Part shown: piece by piece, positions 42,169-50,686 of the stretch
Layout of the letters: each line of letters opens with the position of its first letter
Position numbering within the stretch: position 1 is the first letter of the stretch
NCBI GenBank assembly: GCA_963737075.1
Contig: CAVTRI010000002.1
Span: 1,550,001-1,614,000, forward strand
Source of the DNA: CAVTRI01 sp963737075
Lineage (GTDB): Bacteria > Actinomycetota > Acidimicrobiia > Acidimicrobiales > Palsa-688
DNA length: 64,000 nt
Direction: 5' to 3'
The notes under the pieces: model-generated
Told to the model about the DNA's origin: nothing
Database searches by the model: none
Seen by the model: the letters and a program-made list of their open reading frames with translations, nothing else
Position numbers and translations under genes: made by a program

Positions 42169-42197
42169 TTGACAGAATCCATGCGTATGGATATCAT
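42169..42197 (+). promoter_or_regulatory. Promoter with operator-like palindrome in its spacer
   Basis: TTGACA (42169-42174), 17-nt spacer, TATCAT (42192-42197), 60 nt before the binding-protein GTG. The spacer contains ATCCAT-GCGT-ATGGAT (42177-42192), a 6-4-6 palindrome well placed for a repressor. The same layout recurs at 46688-46703. It would allow the binding protein to be expressed above the rest of the operon. Confidence 0.6.
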
Positions 42198-42257
42198 CGT
42201 TACAATCGAATTGGCAGCGACTCGCTCGCCTGCCTCCACAGGCAAGGGGGAACACCA

Positions 42258-43445
42258 GTGAAACCGAAGCAGCACACGTCGACTCGCTTCCAGCGGCGTC
42301 TGACGCTCTTGGCGAGTGGGCTGGCGGTTGCCGTTGTCGTGTTGGCAGCTTGCGGCAGCAGCTCGAAGTCGTCATCGTCGCCGACGACGGCGGCATCGGG
42401 CCAGTCGAGCGCGGCATCGAGTGCCTCCGGTTCCAGCGGATCGTCGGGTCTGGCCGCCGCGCAGGCGTTCATGGCCAAGTACAGCAAGCAGCCGACACAG
42501 ATCACAGACACCGCCAAGGTGAATGGGACCATCCCTTCGGGGAAGACCGTCGACTTCGTCCCGTGCGGCCCGAACCCCGAGTGCCAGCAGGAAGGGCAGA
42601 TCGTGGCCCAGGCCGCCCACCTGGTCGGCTGGAACGAGGTGACCATTTCCAATGACGGCACACCCCAGGGCGACAAAGCCGCGTTCGACCAGGTGGTGCG
42701 CAACAAGCCCGCAGCCGTGCTCTACACTGCCATCCCGCTGTCGGTCTTCCAGTCCGACGTCTCGGCGCTGCAGGCAAACAAGACCACCGTGTCGGCCTGC
42801 TGCGTGACCGACCCGACGGGTTCGGGCGTCGACTACAACATCGACAATCCACAAGAGGGCGCCATCGTGGGTCAGGCTCAGGCCACCATCGTCGCCACTG
42901 ACTCCAAGTGCAAGAACGACGGCGCGGTGATCGTCAACATCCCCGATTTCGCCATCCTGGCCAATGGGGTGAGCAACTTCAAGACGGCGATGGCCAACTA
43001 CTGCCCGGGGGCGAGCGTGAGCGAGCTCGACGTCGCGCTGGCCAACCTGTCGACCGCCAACACGACGATCGTCGCCTACGCCAGAGCCCATCCCAATGTC
43101 AAGTATGTGGTGGCCTCCACCGACGGCCTCACCACCGGTCTTCCCGCGGCTCTCAAGGCGGGCGGGCTCAGCGACAAGCTGGTGGGGCAGGGTGCCACGC
43201 CTACCAACATCCAGTACCTCAAAGCGGGCCAGGAGGTCGGCGACGTGGCCTTCCCCTACGACGAGGCGATGTACGCCATGTTCACGGCTGCCCTCCAGGC
43301 GGCCGCTGGTGGCACCATTACGCCGTCGGTCGCTCCGCCCCTGTGGATCCTCACCCCGAGCAATGCCCCCGCCAGCAGCGGGGCCATCTTCCCGGTAGTG
43401 GCCAACTATCAGTCTGAGTACCAGGCGCTGTGGGGCAAGTCGTAA
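42258..43445 (+). CDS. Sugar-type ABC importer substrate-binding lipoprotein
   Basis: A 395-residue periplasmic-binding-protein-like lipoprotein (Peripla_BP_4 type). The signal peptide ends in a lipobox VVLAAC with Cys32, then a Ser-rich linker. The mature part starts near IPSGKTVDFVPCGPNPECQQ; DGTPQGDKAAFDQVVRNKP and VVASTDGLTTGLPAALKAGG are typical hinge and ligand regions. GTG 42258 is preceded by AAGGGGG. Third gene of the importer operon but with its own strong promoter. The pair of cysteines in VPCGPNPEC and the CCV near residue 178 are unusual for exported actinobacterial sugar-binding proteins. Confidence 0.92.
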   Translation: MKPKQHTSTRFQRRLTLLASGLAVAVVVLAACGSSSKSSSSPTTAASGQSSAASSASGSSGSSGLAAAQAFMAKYSKQPTQITDTAKVNGTIPSGKTVDFVPCGPNPECQQEGQIVAQAAHLVGWNEVTISNDGTPQGDKAAFDQVVRNKPAAVLYTAIPLSVFQSDVSALQANKTTVSACCVTDPTGSGVDYNIDNPQEGAIVGQAQATIVATDSKCKNDGAVIVNIPDFAILANGVSNFKTAMANYCPGASVSELDVALANLSTANTTIVAYARAHPNVKYVVASTDGLTTGLPAALKAGGLSDKLVGQGATPTNIQYLKAGQEVGDVAFPYDEAMYAMFTAALQAAAGGTITPSVAPPLWILTPSNAPASSGAIFPVVANYQSEYQALWGKS

Positions 43446-43471
43446 ACAACTGAGCAACCACTTGAGGCCAC

Positions 43472-43502
43472 GCGGGCCGGCGCGCCGCACGCGCCGGCCC
43501 GC
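43472..43502 (+). terminator. GC-rich hairpin terminator after the importer operon
   Basis: GCGGGCCGGCGCG (43472-43484) and CGCGCCGGCCCGC (43490-43502) form a perfect 13-bp stem with a 5-nt loop, 27 nt after the stop of the binding-protein gene. No T tract follows, as is common in high-GC actinobacteria. Confidence 0.75.
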
Positions 43503-43528
43503 AGCGCGTCGCTGAATAGGAGAAACAC

Positions 43529-44278
43529 ATGGGCAGGTTCGATGGCAGGGTCGCCCTGGTGACCGGGGCCGCGCGCGGCATGGGGGCGTCCCACGTACGC
43601 GGCTTTGTCGGAGAAGGCGCGAGGGTGCTGGCTTGCGATGTCCTGGACGAAGATGGGTCTGCACTCGCCGCCGAGCTCGGAGATGCCGTCCACTACATCC
43701 ATCTCGATGTCAGCCGGGAATCGGACTGGGACGCGGCGGTGGCCGGGGGCGAGGACTGGGCGGGACCGATCGACGCGCTGATCAACAACGCGGGCATCAT
43801 CATTTACGGAGGCGTCGAGCAGCAAACCCCGGATCAGTTCCGAAAGCTGATCGAGGTCAATCTGCTGGGTACCTTCCTGGGTATGCACCGAATACTGCCA
43901 AGCATGCGCGCACGAGGTCGCGGCGCGGTGGTCAACATCGCCTCGGTGTCGGGCGTTATGGGCTTCTCGGGCGGCGTGGGTTACGCGGCCAGCAAGTTCG
44001 GGATCCGCGGCATGACGAAGGCCGCCGCCCTGGATATGGCGGGTTGTGGCGTGCGGGTCAACTGCGTCCATCCGGGCACCATCCGCTCCCCCATGTCCGA
44101 GACCGCGGTTCCCGAGCTCTTCGCCAACCTGCCGATTCCGCGCATCGGCGAACCCGACGAAGTCACCAACATGGTGCTGTTCCTCGCCAGCGACGACGCC
44201 TCTTACTGCACGGGGGGTGAGTTCGTGGTAGATGGCGGTATGACGACGGGGCGGGCCGAATCGTCGGAGAAGAAGTAG
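43529..44278 (+). CDS. Short-chain dehydrogenase/reductase
   Basis: A 249-residue classical SDR: VALVTGAARGMGASHV (T-G-x3-G-x-G), NNAGIIIYGG, catalytic Ser in NIASVSGVMGFSG, YAASKFGIRG (Y-x3-K) and the C-terminal YCTGGEFVVDGGMTTG. It resembles 3-alpha/20-beta-hydroxysteroid and 3-hydroxyacyl-type dehydrogenases and should interconvert an alcohol and ketone with NAD(H). TAGGAG lies seven bases before ATG 43529. It follows the importer terminator and is convergent with the two-domain CoA-transferase, 30 bp away. Confidence 0.92.
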   Translation: MGRFDGRVALVTGAARGMGASHVRGFVGEGARVLACDVLDEDGSALAAELGDAVHYIHLDVSRESDWDAAVAGGEDWAGPIDALINNAGIIIYGGVEQQTPDQFRKLIEVNLLGTFLGMHRILPSMRARGRGAVVNIASVSGVMGFSGGVGYAASKFGIRGMTKAAALDMAGCGVRVNCVHPGTIRSPMSETAVPELFANLPIPRIGEPDEVTNMVLFLASDDASYCTGGEFVVDGGMTTGRAESSEKK

Positions 44279-44308
44279 CGGACCCGTCGCCGAAGAAGTA
44301 TCAGCGTG

Positions 44309-46654
44309 CTAGCTGGTCTCCCGACAGATGCCCGCCTCGAGCATCGAGTCGATGTCGTCGCTGGTATAGCCCAATTCGTCCAGGATTTGGCGGGTGTGCT
44401 GCCCGAGCATGGGGCTTGGGCCCCGGACCGCCCCCGGCGTATCCGAAAGATGCAATGTGAGCCCCACTTCCCGGCACCAGCCGTACTCCGGGTGGTGATG
44501 CTCGACGACCTGGCCGGTGTCGGTGATCCACTCTTCCCACAACAGCTCGGGCATCGCCGGATCCTCGCGTGGGATCTCGACCGGCACCCCGGCCGACTCG
44601 AGTTCGCCGAACGCCTCGTCGGTACCCACCCTTCCGAACGCGTCTTCGAGTTTGGAGGCCAGCTCGGCCGCGTGCTCCTGACGCGCCGCTTCAGTGGCGA
44701 ACGCCGGGTCGCGCGCCCACTCCGGATGGCCCAGGGCCGCCGCCAGCCTGGCGAACTTGGCGTCGCCGAACACCGCGATGGCGATCCAGCCATCCGCCGT
44801 GCGATAGAGGCGGTACAGCGGCGACCAGCCCGTGGTGTCCGCATCGAGCTCCGTCCCGTACACAGGGTTGCCGTCGCCGTCGGCCGCCATCTCGGTGCGT
44901 ACGAACAAGCTTGAATGCAGCTGTGGGCTCTCGATGTACTGCGCCTGGCCCGTGTTCTGCCGGTGCAGCAGGGCCATCAAGACGCTCACGGCGCCGATGA
45001 ACCCGTTGTAGAGATCCTCATTCCCCATCACTCGGCGGACGGGCGGATTTCCGCGTCCCGACCCGATGAAATTCATGCCAACGAACCCGGATTGGAGCGG
45101 GGCGAAGCTCTTCAGCTCGGACTTCGGTCCGCTGGAACCGAAACCGGGGAGGTAGGCGTAGATGAGGTCGGGGTTGACCCGACGGAGATCGTCGTAGCCG
45201 AGGCCCACCTTCTCAGCCTTCCCGGGGCGGAAGTTGACCGTGATCACATCGGCGGTGGCGATCAGCTTGTGTGCGGCCTCCCGGCCGGGGGCCGTCGTCA
45301 CGTCGACGCAGAAGCCCCGCTTGCCGCGCTGTGAGCACTCCCACAGGTCGCCCAGCGGTCGCATCTGGTCTCCCACCGGGGGTTCGACCTTGATCACGTC
45401 GGCCCCGAGATCTCCCAGCAGCTTGGATCCGAAACCGGTCGCGAAGAACGAACTGACGTCGATGATCCGCACGCCCTCGAGGGCCCGGCCGAGCGTCGAA
45501 CCGCCGGTGGGCTGCCAGACCGGGCTGGCGGTAACGTCACCGATCAAGTCGTCATGCTCGCCGACGGCGGGGGCGGCGACCGGGGCGCCGGGCGGCGTGG
45601 CTTCGAAGCGCACCACCGGCCCGATCTGACGCACCACCCCGTGATCCGGGTCGGGCAGGTCGACGGCGACGTTCGCGTATCGGACCTGGTCGTCGTCGAA
45701 GATCTCGTTCGGATGAAGCAGCGGCAGGCAGGCGATGTCGTGCTCGGCGAACAGCGCCACCCACTCGTCCCGGGGCCGCGACTTGAACGCGTGGGGAGCC
45801 AGGCTTCTCGCGATCTCGAACTCTTCGTCATTCAGAGGAACCGACATCTCGGGCCCGTCCACACTCTGAACCCGATCGCCGAAGCCGAGGACGTCCATCA
45901 TCCGCTTGTAGGAACCCGGACCGCCGGTGTGGGCAATCAGCCACTTGCCGTCCTGGCATTCAAACGGATCAGTAATGAGACGTTTGCGGCCGAAACCCTC
46001 CAGGTCGCCGCTGCGAGCGAGATATGAGATCTCCTTTTCGTTCCACCACCAGTTCATGCCGCAGATGGCGAGCATCCCATCCAGCAGCGAGGTGGAGACC
46101 TTTTGGCCGGCCCCGGTGATCTTGCGCACCCGCAAGGCCGCCAGCGCCCCGATCACGGCCAGGAAGGCGGTCCCGTAGGCCACCGTCGGATGGCCGAGGA
46201 AGATGGGCCCGTCCCGATGGCCACGCTGTTCGGCCATAAGTCCCATGCGCGCCTCGAGCAGGGCTTCGTAGCCGGGCCGGTCAGCCAGCGGCCCGTCGTG
46301 CCCGTAACCGGAGACAGAGAGGTACACCAGCTCGGGGCACCGGGCGCGCAGCTCGTCGTAGCCGAACCCGAGGGCGTCGGCTCGGCCGCCCCCGAAGGAC
46401 TCGATGAACAGATCGGCTCTGGCCAGCAGCTCATGAACCCGCCGCTTGCCAACGGGTGTCTCCAAGTCGGCGGTCATGCTCCACTTGTTGCGACCAACCG
46501 TCTTTCGGAGCGTGCGGCCGACCACCACTTCCCGGCCGGGTCGTTCGACCTTCACCACCCGGGCGCCGTAGTCGGCCAGGATCATGCCGGCGATGTCACA
46601 CGGCATCCCCCAGCTGGCGTCGACCACCACCAACCCGTCGAGCGGTCCTGCCAT
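44309..46654 (-). CDS. Two-domain class III CoA-transferase lacking both usual Asp residues
   Basis: A 781-residue CaiB-CaiB fusion. Domain 1 starts MAGPLDGLVVVDASWGMPCD with ILADYGARVVKVERPG; domain 2 begins ALEGVRIIDVSSFFATGFG with LLGDLGADVIKVEPPVG. At the position of the anhydride-forming Asp, domain 1 has Glu (GYEALLEARMG) and domain 2 has Ala (SFAPLQSGFVG), so classical CoA transfer is doubtful in the second half and altered in the first. GAGGAG lies ten bases before ATG 46654. A promoter overlapped by a palindrome (46688-46721) is just upstream. It may be a racemase/isomerase-like or a CoA-binding variant. Confidence 0.88.
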   Translation of the reverse strand: MAGPLDGLVVVDASWGMPCDIAGMILADYGARVVKVERPGREVVVGRTLRKTVGRNKWSMTADLETPVGKRRVHELLARADLFIESFGGGRADALGFGYDELRARCPELVYLSVSGYGHDGPLADRPGYEALLEARMGLMAEQRGHRDGPIFLGHPTVAYGTAFLAVIGALAALRVRKITGAGQKVSTSLLDGMLAICGMNWWWNEKEISYLARSGDLEGFGRKRLITDPFECQDGKWLIAHTGGPGSYKRMMDVLGFGDRVQSVDGPEMSVPLNDEEFEIARSLAPHAFKSRPRDEWVALFAEHDIACLPLLHPNEIFDDDQVRYANVAVDLPDPDHGVVRQIGPVVRFEATPPGAPVAAPAVGEHDDLIGDVTASPVWQPTGGSTLGRALEGVRIIDVSSFFATGFGSKLLGDLGADVIKVEPPVGDQMRPLGDLWECSQRGKRGFCVDVTTAPGREAAHKLIATADVITVNFRPGKAEKVGLGYDDLRRVNPDLIYAYLPGFGSSGPKSELKSFAPLQSGFVGMNFIGSGRGNPPVRRVMGNEDLYNGFIGAVSVLMALLHRQNTGQAQYIESPQLHSSLFVRTEMAADGDGNPVYGTELDADTTGWSPLYRLYRTADGWIAIAVFGDAKFARLAAALGHPEWARDPAFATEAARQEHAAELASKLEDAFGRVGTDEAFGELESAGVPVEIPREDPAMPELLWEEWITDTGQVVEHHHPEYGWCREVGLTLHLSDTPGAVRGPSPMLGQHTRQILDELGYTSDDIDSMLEAGICRETS

Positions 46655-46687
46655 GTCGCCACTCCTCGTGTTACATCTGCCTAATAC

Positions 46688-46721
46688 ATTCATGCTAATG
46701 AATCGTCACATTTTTCGTCAA
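46688..46721 (-). promoter_or_regulatory. Promoter with operator-like palindrome over its -10 box
   Basis: On the minus strand TTGACG (46721-46716), 18-nt spacer, TAGCAT (46697-46692). The palindrome ATTCAT-GCTA-ATGAAT (46688-46703) covers the -10. It shares the form ATyCAT-GC-nn-ATGrAT with 42177-42192, hinting at one common repressor. Confidence 0.5.
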
Positions 46722-46732
46722 CCCCCTGGCCG

Positions 46733-47515
46733 TCAGTACGGTGACGTGCCGCCGTCCACGTTGATGGCGGTGCCCGTGATGCCCGCCCCCTGGGGGGACA
46801 CCAGAAGCAGGGCCAGGGCGGCGACCTCTTCGACGGTGTTGAGCTTGCCGGTGAGGGCCTGGCTCGAGTAGTGCTCGAGGAATTGTTCGTACGTGATGCC
46901 TGCCGCGTCGGCGCTGTCCCGACCGGTGGTCTGCATCAGATCGGTTTCCACCGCGCCCGGGCAGATGGCGTTGCTGGTGATCCCGAACATCCCGTACTCG
47001 ACGGCCACGGCCCGGCTGAACATGTTGACGGCTGCCTTGAAGGTGGCGTAGTGACCGGCCATCGGCGTCTTCAGGTACTTGCTTTCGAGCGACGAGATGT
47101 GCACGATCCGACCCCACCCCCGCTCTTTCATACCCGGCAGCACCCGGCGGGTGGCCCAGAAGGTGGAGTTGAGTATCCAGTCGGCCGCCTCCTGCCAGGC
47201 CTCGTCGCTGAGTTCACCCAGAAAAGCGAAGCCGCTCGACCCGCCGGCGTTGTTGACCAGGATGTCGATCGGGCCGAGTGCCTCAGCGCTGGCGTCGATG
47301 AAGCGCTCGACGTCGGCCTGAATGCGGGCGTCGCCAGCCTGGAAATACAGCCCATGGCCCCCCATCTCCTCGATGGCAGCCTCGCCTTTCTCGGGGCTGC
47401 GGCCGCTCATCGCCACCGCCGCCCCCGCCCCGTGGAAAGCCTCGGCGATCGCCCGGCCGATGCCCCGGGTGCCGCCGGTAACCGCCGCCACTTTACCCTT
47501 CAAGACTTCGCTCAC
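46733..47515 (-). CDS. Short-chain dehydrogenase/reductase
   Basis: A 260-residue classical SDR: VAAVTGGTRGIGRAIAEA, NNAGGSSGFAFLG, HISSLESKYLKTPMAGHYAT with Ser and the Y-x3-K (GHYATFKAA), closing GITGTAINVDGGTSPY. GTG 47515 is chosen because AGGGAGGACAG directly precedes it; an ATG at 47548 and longer frames add unrelated residues. It lies upstream of the two-domain CoA-transferase on the same strand, 78 bp apart, but that gene has its own promoter. Divergent from the large operon starting at 47643. Probably a 3-hydroxyacyl-CoA or alcohol dehydrogenase. Confidence 0.92.
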   Translation of the reverse strand: MSEVLKGKVAAVTGGTRGIGRAIAEAFHGAGAAVAMSGRSPEKGEAAIEEMGGHGLYFQAGDARIQADVERFIDASAEALGPIDILVNNAGGSSGFAFLGELSDEAWQEAADWILNSTFWATRRVLPGMKERGWGRIVHISSLESKYLKTPMAGHYATFKAAVNMFSRAVAVEYGMFGITSNAICPGAVETDLMQTTGRDSADAAGITYEQFLEHYSSQALTGKLNTVEEVAALALLLVSPQGAGITGTAINVDGGTSPY

Positions 47516-47531
47516 CTGTCCTCCCTGGGCC

Positions 47532-47571
47532 CTGTTCTTTCGGCTCATCTCGACGCCGAGCTGTTCTTTCG
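47532..47571. repeat. Direct repeat CTGTTCTTTCG x2
   Basis: CTGTTCTTTCG occurs at 47532-47542 and 47561-47571, 29 nt apart, about three helical turns, in the gap between the divergent SDR and the large operon. Spacing and place suit a regulator binding two sites. Confidence 0.4.
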
Positions 47572-47583
47572 TTGCTGGCGCCG

Positions 47584-47612
47584 TTGACAAAAACTAGACG
47601 AATGAATATCAT
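47584..47612 (+). promoter_or_regulatory. Promoter of the large plus-strand catabolic operon
   Basis: TTGACA (47584-47589), 17-nt spacer, TATCAT (47607-47612), 31 nt before the TTG start at 47643. Both boxes and the spacing are near consensus, unusual in such GC-rich DNA, and identical in hexamers to the promoter at 42169. Confidence 0.65.
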
Positions 47613-47642
47613 GGAATCAAGCGTCAAGTACGTGGAGGGTCG

Positions 47643-48797
47643 TTGCCAACCAATTCGGCCGGGACCGGTGTCGCCATCGTCGGCGTAGGTGAAACCGAGT
47701 TCGCCCGCCGCCTGGACCGCTCGTTCGAGGAGTTGGTTCTGGACGCATCGAGACGGGCCGTTGCTGACGCCGGACTCGAACCGAGCCAGATCGACGGCTT
47801 CGTTCCGGTCTACGGCGGCCCGCCAGCTGACGACATGGCGCTGGCGTTGGGTGCCAGCCGCGCCTTCACCGCCGGGTCCGGCTTGACCCCCGGGGCGGCG
47901 TCCGTCGGCGGCCTTCACGCCGCCCGCCTGGCGATCGAGGCCGGATTGGCTCAGTACGTGCTCGTGTACTACGGCTACAAGGGATCGCGTCCCGGCGGTC
48001 CCTACATGTTCCATGCCGAGGATCCCATCAAGGCCAACCTCGAGATGCCGTTCGGTTGGTATGGGCAGCCGGTGTACTTCGCGGCCTGGGCCCAGCGGTA
48101 TTGCTACGAGTACGGAGTGAAGCCGGACGACTTCGCCCCCATCGCGCTGGCGGCCCGGGCCTGGGCCGGTTTGACGCCCGGGGCCCAGAAGAGCGATCCC
48201 ATCGATCGCGACGACTACCTGAGCAGCCCGATGATTTCGACGCCGTTGCGGGCGCTCGACTGCTGCCTGATCAGCGACGGGGGCGCGGCGTTCGTGGTGA
48301 CTTCAGTCGAGCGGGCCCGATCACTGCGCCATCCTCCGGCGGTCGTCGCCGGCATCGGTGTGGCCTCGCTCGACGTCACCCTGACGAGCATCTTCACCCA
48401 GAAGAAGGACGTGGTGTCCCTGGGCTCGGCCCTCTCTGGTCCGAGGGCGTTTGCCGAGGCCGGGCTGACTCCGCGCGATGTCGACGTGGCCCAGATCTAC
48501 GACTGCTTCAGCATCACCATGGTCTTGCAAATGGAGGATCTCGGGTTCTGCCCTCGTGGTGAAGGCTTCGCCTTTGCCGCCGACGGGCGTTTGGGGCCCG
48601 GCGGGTCTTTCCCCGTCAACACCAACGGAGGGCACCTGTCATATGCCTACATGCCGGGCATGAACCACATCATCGAGGCGACCCGCCAGATCCGAGGCGA
48701 GCGGGGGCCGGCCCAGATTCCGGGGGCCGAGGTGGCGGTGGTCGCCGCCCTCGGGGGCAACGATCACGCCTCCGCCATCTTCACCGGGGATCGCTGA
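47643..48797 (+). CDS. SCP-x/Ltp2-type thiolase-like protein (probable retro-aldolase)
   Basis: A 384-residue thiolase-fold protein: VAIVGVGETEFARRLDRSF, QIYDCFSITMVLQMEDLGFC, NTNGGHLSYAYMPGMNHIIE. No Cys is seen at the nucleophile region (GSGLTPGAASVGGLHAARL). TTG 47643 follows GGAGGG with four bases; no better start exists. First gene of a long operon and followed after one base by its DUF35 partner. With a second thiolase/DUF35 pair 4 kb downstream, the operon would carry two carbon-carbon cleavage steps. Confidence 0.86.
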   Translation: MPTNSAGTGVAIVGVGETEFARRLDRSFEELVLDASRRAVADAGLEPSQIDGFVPVYGGPPADDMALALGASRAFTAGSGLTPGAASVGGLHAARLAIEAGLAQYVLVYYGYKGSRPGGPYMFHAEDPIKANLEMPFGWYGQPVYFAAWAQRYCYEYGVKPDDFAPIALAARAWAGLTPGAQKSDPIDRDDYLSSPMISTPLRALDCCLISDGGAAFVVTSVERARSLRHPPAVVAGIGVASLDVTLTSIFTQKKDVVSLGSALSGPRAFAEAGLTPRDVDVAQIYDCFSITMVLQMEDLGFCPRGEGFAFAADGRLGPGGSFPVNTNGGHLSYAYMPGMNHIIEATRQIRGERGPAQIPGAEVAVVAALGGNDHASAIFTGDR

Positions 48798-48798
48798 C

Positions 48799-49212
48799 GT
48801 GCCGGTACCGCAGTTCGCCCCCTCGCGCAACCACGAACTGAGCGCTCCCTATTGGGACGCCACCGCGGAGAGCCGCCTCGTCTTGCCCGCCTGCTCGGTA
48901 TGCGGCGCCTGGCAGTGGTACCCGGTGGCCGGACTCGCCTGTCACCCGGAAGCCGTCCATATATGGAACGAGGTCCCCTCTGAGGGGAGCATCTACACGT
49001 TCACGCGTGTGGAGCGAGCCTTCTTGCCCGAAGGCGGAGACCCTCCCTATACCGTGGCCCTGGTGGAGCTCGACAGTGTCGTCGGACCCCGGCTGGTGAC
49101 CGTGCTGGTCGGACCGGGGAGCGAGGATCCCGCCATCGGGGACCGGGTCCGGCTGGCCCCCACCCGGTTCGAGAGCCACACCCTGCCGACCTTCGAGCTC
49201 GCCGGCCACTGA
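48799..49212 (+). CDS. DUF35 OB-fold protein with an incomplete zinc ribbon
   Basis: A 137-residue DUF35 protein. The first knuckle is intact (CSVCGAWQWYP) but the second C-x2-C is replaced by LACHPEAVHIW, leaving one Cys and possible His ligands, in contrast to the four-Cys ribbons of its three paralogues in this window. The OB fold (SIYTFTRVERAF, YTVALVELDSVVGPRLVTVL) is whole. GTG 48799 follows the thiolase stop by one base. The ribbon might bind zinc with mixed ligands or have lost it, while the two small ribbon proteins downstream could compensate; that last idea is speculation. Confidence 0.83.
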   Translation: MPVPQFAPSRNHELSAPYWDATAESRLVLPACSVCGAWQWYPVAGLACHPEAVHIWNEVPSEGSIYTFTRVERAFLPEGGDPPYTVALVELDSVVGPRLVTVLVGPGSEDPAIGDRVRLAPTRFESHTLPTFELAGH

Positions 49213-49236
49213 CGCGTCGAAGGAAGGAGACGATCG

Positions 49237-49377
49237 ATGCCCCCTTCTACCGGCACCCGGCTCAAATGTGCGGTGTGCGGGTCGGAAACCATTCTGGTCA
49301 AGGCCCAGGATCCACAGCTCGAGTGCTGCGGCCAGCCCCTGGAAGTCCTCTTCACCCCGCCGGCGCAACAAAAGTGA
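49237..49377 (+). CDS. Desulforedoxin-like mini-protein (46 aa, CxxC...CC)
   Basis: A 46-residue protein with AAGGAAGGAGA ahead of ATG 49237. RLKCAVCGSETILVK followed by LECCGQPLEVLF reproduces the pattern of desulforedoxin and of the N-terminal domain of desulfoferrodoxin (C-x2-C-G ... C-C-G-x-P-M), in which four Cys hold one iron, or zinc. Its stop overlaps the GTG of the next gene (GTGA), so it is embedded in the operon. Electron carrier, metal-binding partner of DUF35/thiolase proteins or redox sensor are all possible. A second relative lies at 50683. Confidence 0.78.
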   Translation: MPPSTGTRLKCAVCGSETILVKAQDPQLECCGQPLEVLFTPPAQQK

Positions 49378-49814
49378 CCACCCTCACAGAGAGGGTCGAA
49401 CAGCTCGAAGCCATGGAGGCCGCCCGCCGCCTCCTCGCCCGCTACGCCCGGGCGTGCGACGGGCAGGACCTCGAGGGTGTCGTGAGCCTGTTCCACGACG
49501 AAGCCGAGGTCGAGGTTCCCGGCCGGACGTGGAAGGGCCAGGACGGTGTGCGGGAGTGCTACCGGGCCGCGTGGGAGGCCGACCCCAGCCGCAAGAGCCA
49601 TTTCATTACCAACGTCGAGTGCACGGGATACGAGGCCGGCCGGGTGTCCGTCGAGGCCTCTTTCCTCTACACCGCGGCGGGTGTCAATTCGTCGGTTCTG
49701 GGCTGGGGTCAGTATCGAGACGAAGTGAACACGTCGGGTCCCGACATCGTGTTCACCCGGAAGTGGATGAACGTCTCCCGGGCTGGCGACATCCGCCAGG
49801 GGTGGTCTCTTTGA
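49374..49814 (+). CDS. SnoaL-like (NTF2 fold) protein
   Basis: A 146-residue NTF2-fold protein: LEAMEAARRLLARYARACDG, VVSLFHDEAEVEVPG and VFTRKWMNVSRAG at the end. GTG 49374 overlaps the mini-protein stop. SnoaL_4 members act as ketosteroid-isomerase-like enzymes, dehydratases or small accessory subunits; in a pathway with SDR and LLM partners a double-bond isomerase is reasonable. Its stop overlaps the TTG of the following SDR. Confidence 0.82.
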   Translation: MTTLTERVEQLEAMEAARRLLARYARACDGQDLEGVVSLFHDEAEVEVPGRTWKGQDGVRECYRAAWEADPSRKSHFITNVECTGYEAGRVSVEASFLYTAAGVNSSVLGWGQYRDEVNTSGPDIVFTRKWMNVSRAGDIRQGWSL

Positions 49815-50686
49815 CGGGCGGGACCGGGGGCCGGCTCGAGGCAAAGACCGCCCTTATCACCGGTGGTGCCAGCGGGATCGGCGCCGGGACAGCGCGGCGC
49901 TTTGTCGCCGAAGGCTGCCAGGTCGTGATCGCTGACGTCCAGCGTGAAGCGGGCGTACGCCTGGCGGACCGGCTTGGTCCAGCCGCCTCCTTCGTCGAGT
50001 GCGACGTGACCCTGGAGGAGGACGTCGCCGCGGCGGTCGACTTCGCGGTGGAGCGCTATCGGGCGGCTCGATGTCATGTTCAACAACGCCGGCGTCATCG
50101 GCGCGACCGGGACCGATTTCGCGCTCGGTGATGGACGACGTGGACTTCACCATCGCCGTCAATCTGCGAGGTCCGATTCTGGGTATGAAGCACGCCGCCC
50201 GGGTGATGGAGCCCAATCGTTCGGGTGTGATCCTGTCCACCTCCAGTCCCGGTGGGATCGTCGGCGGGCTCGGCGCTCACGTCTACAGCGCCTGCAAGGC
50301 GGCCATCATCGGCCTGACCCGTTCGGTCGCTGCCGAGCTGCGGCCCAAGGGCATCCGCGTCAACACCATCGTTCCCGGGGCCGTGGTCTCGGCCATGACG
50401 GCCGACATCGTCACGGGCGACCCCGCGGCGCTGGAACGGGCGACTGAGATCTTGCAGGAGTCGGCGCTCACCGACCGGCCCGGCCTGCCGGAAGACATCG
50501 CGGCGGCGGCCGTATACCTGGCCAGCGACGACGCCGTGTTCGTCACGGCCAGTGCCCTGACCGTCGACGGCGGTCTGACCTACGCCGCCGGGTACCTCCC
50601 CTTACGCGACCGGGGAACCAGGCGCCCTTTACGAAGCCGGCCGGCGCAGCCTGACTGCGACCGTGACCGGAGGGAGCCAGAGATGA
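49811..50686 (+). pseudogene. SDR gene interrupted by three +1 frameshifts that restore the frame
   Basis: TTG 49811 starts KTALITGGASGIGAGTARRF and runs to VDFAVERY; one extra base near 50060 moves homology to GRLDVMFNNAGVIGATGTDF; another near 50124 to VMDDVDFTIAVNLRGPILGM, through VYSACKAAIIG (Y-x3-K) and VTASALTVDGG; a third in CTCCCC near 50600 gives YLPYATGEPGALYEAGRRSL and a stop at 50684-50686. Three single-base gains sum to zero and the final stop overlaps the next ATG (AGATGA), as expected for the intact operon. Corrected length is 290 residues. Either three recent insertions or uncorrected sequence errors; if errors, this is a normal SDR. Confidence 0.85.
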
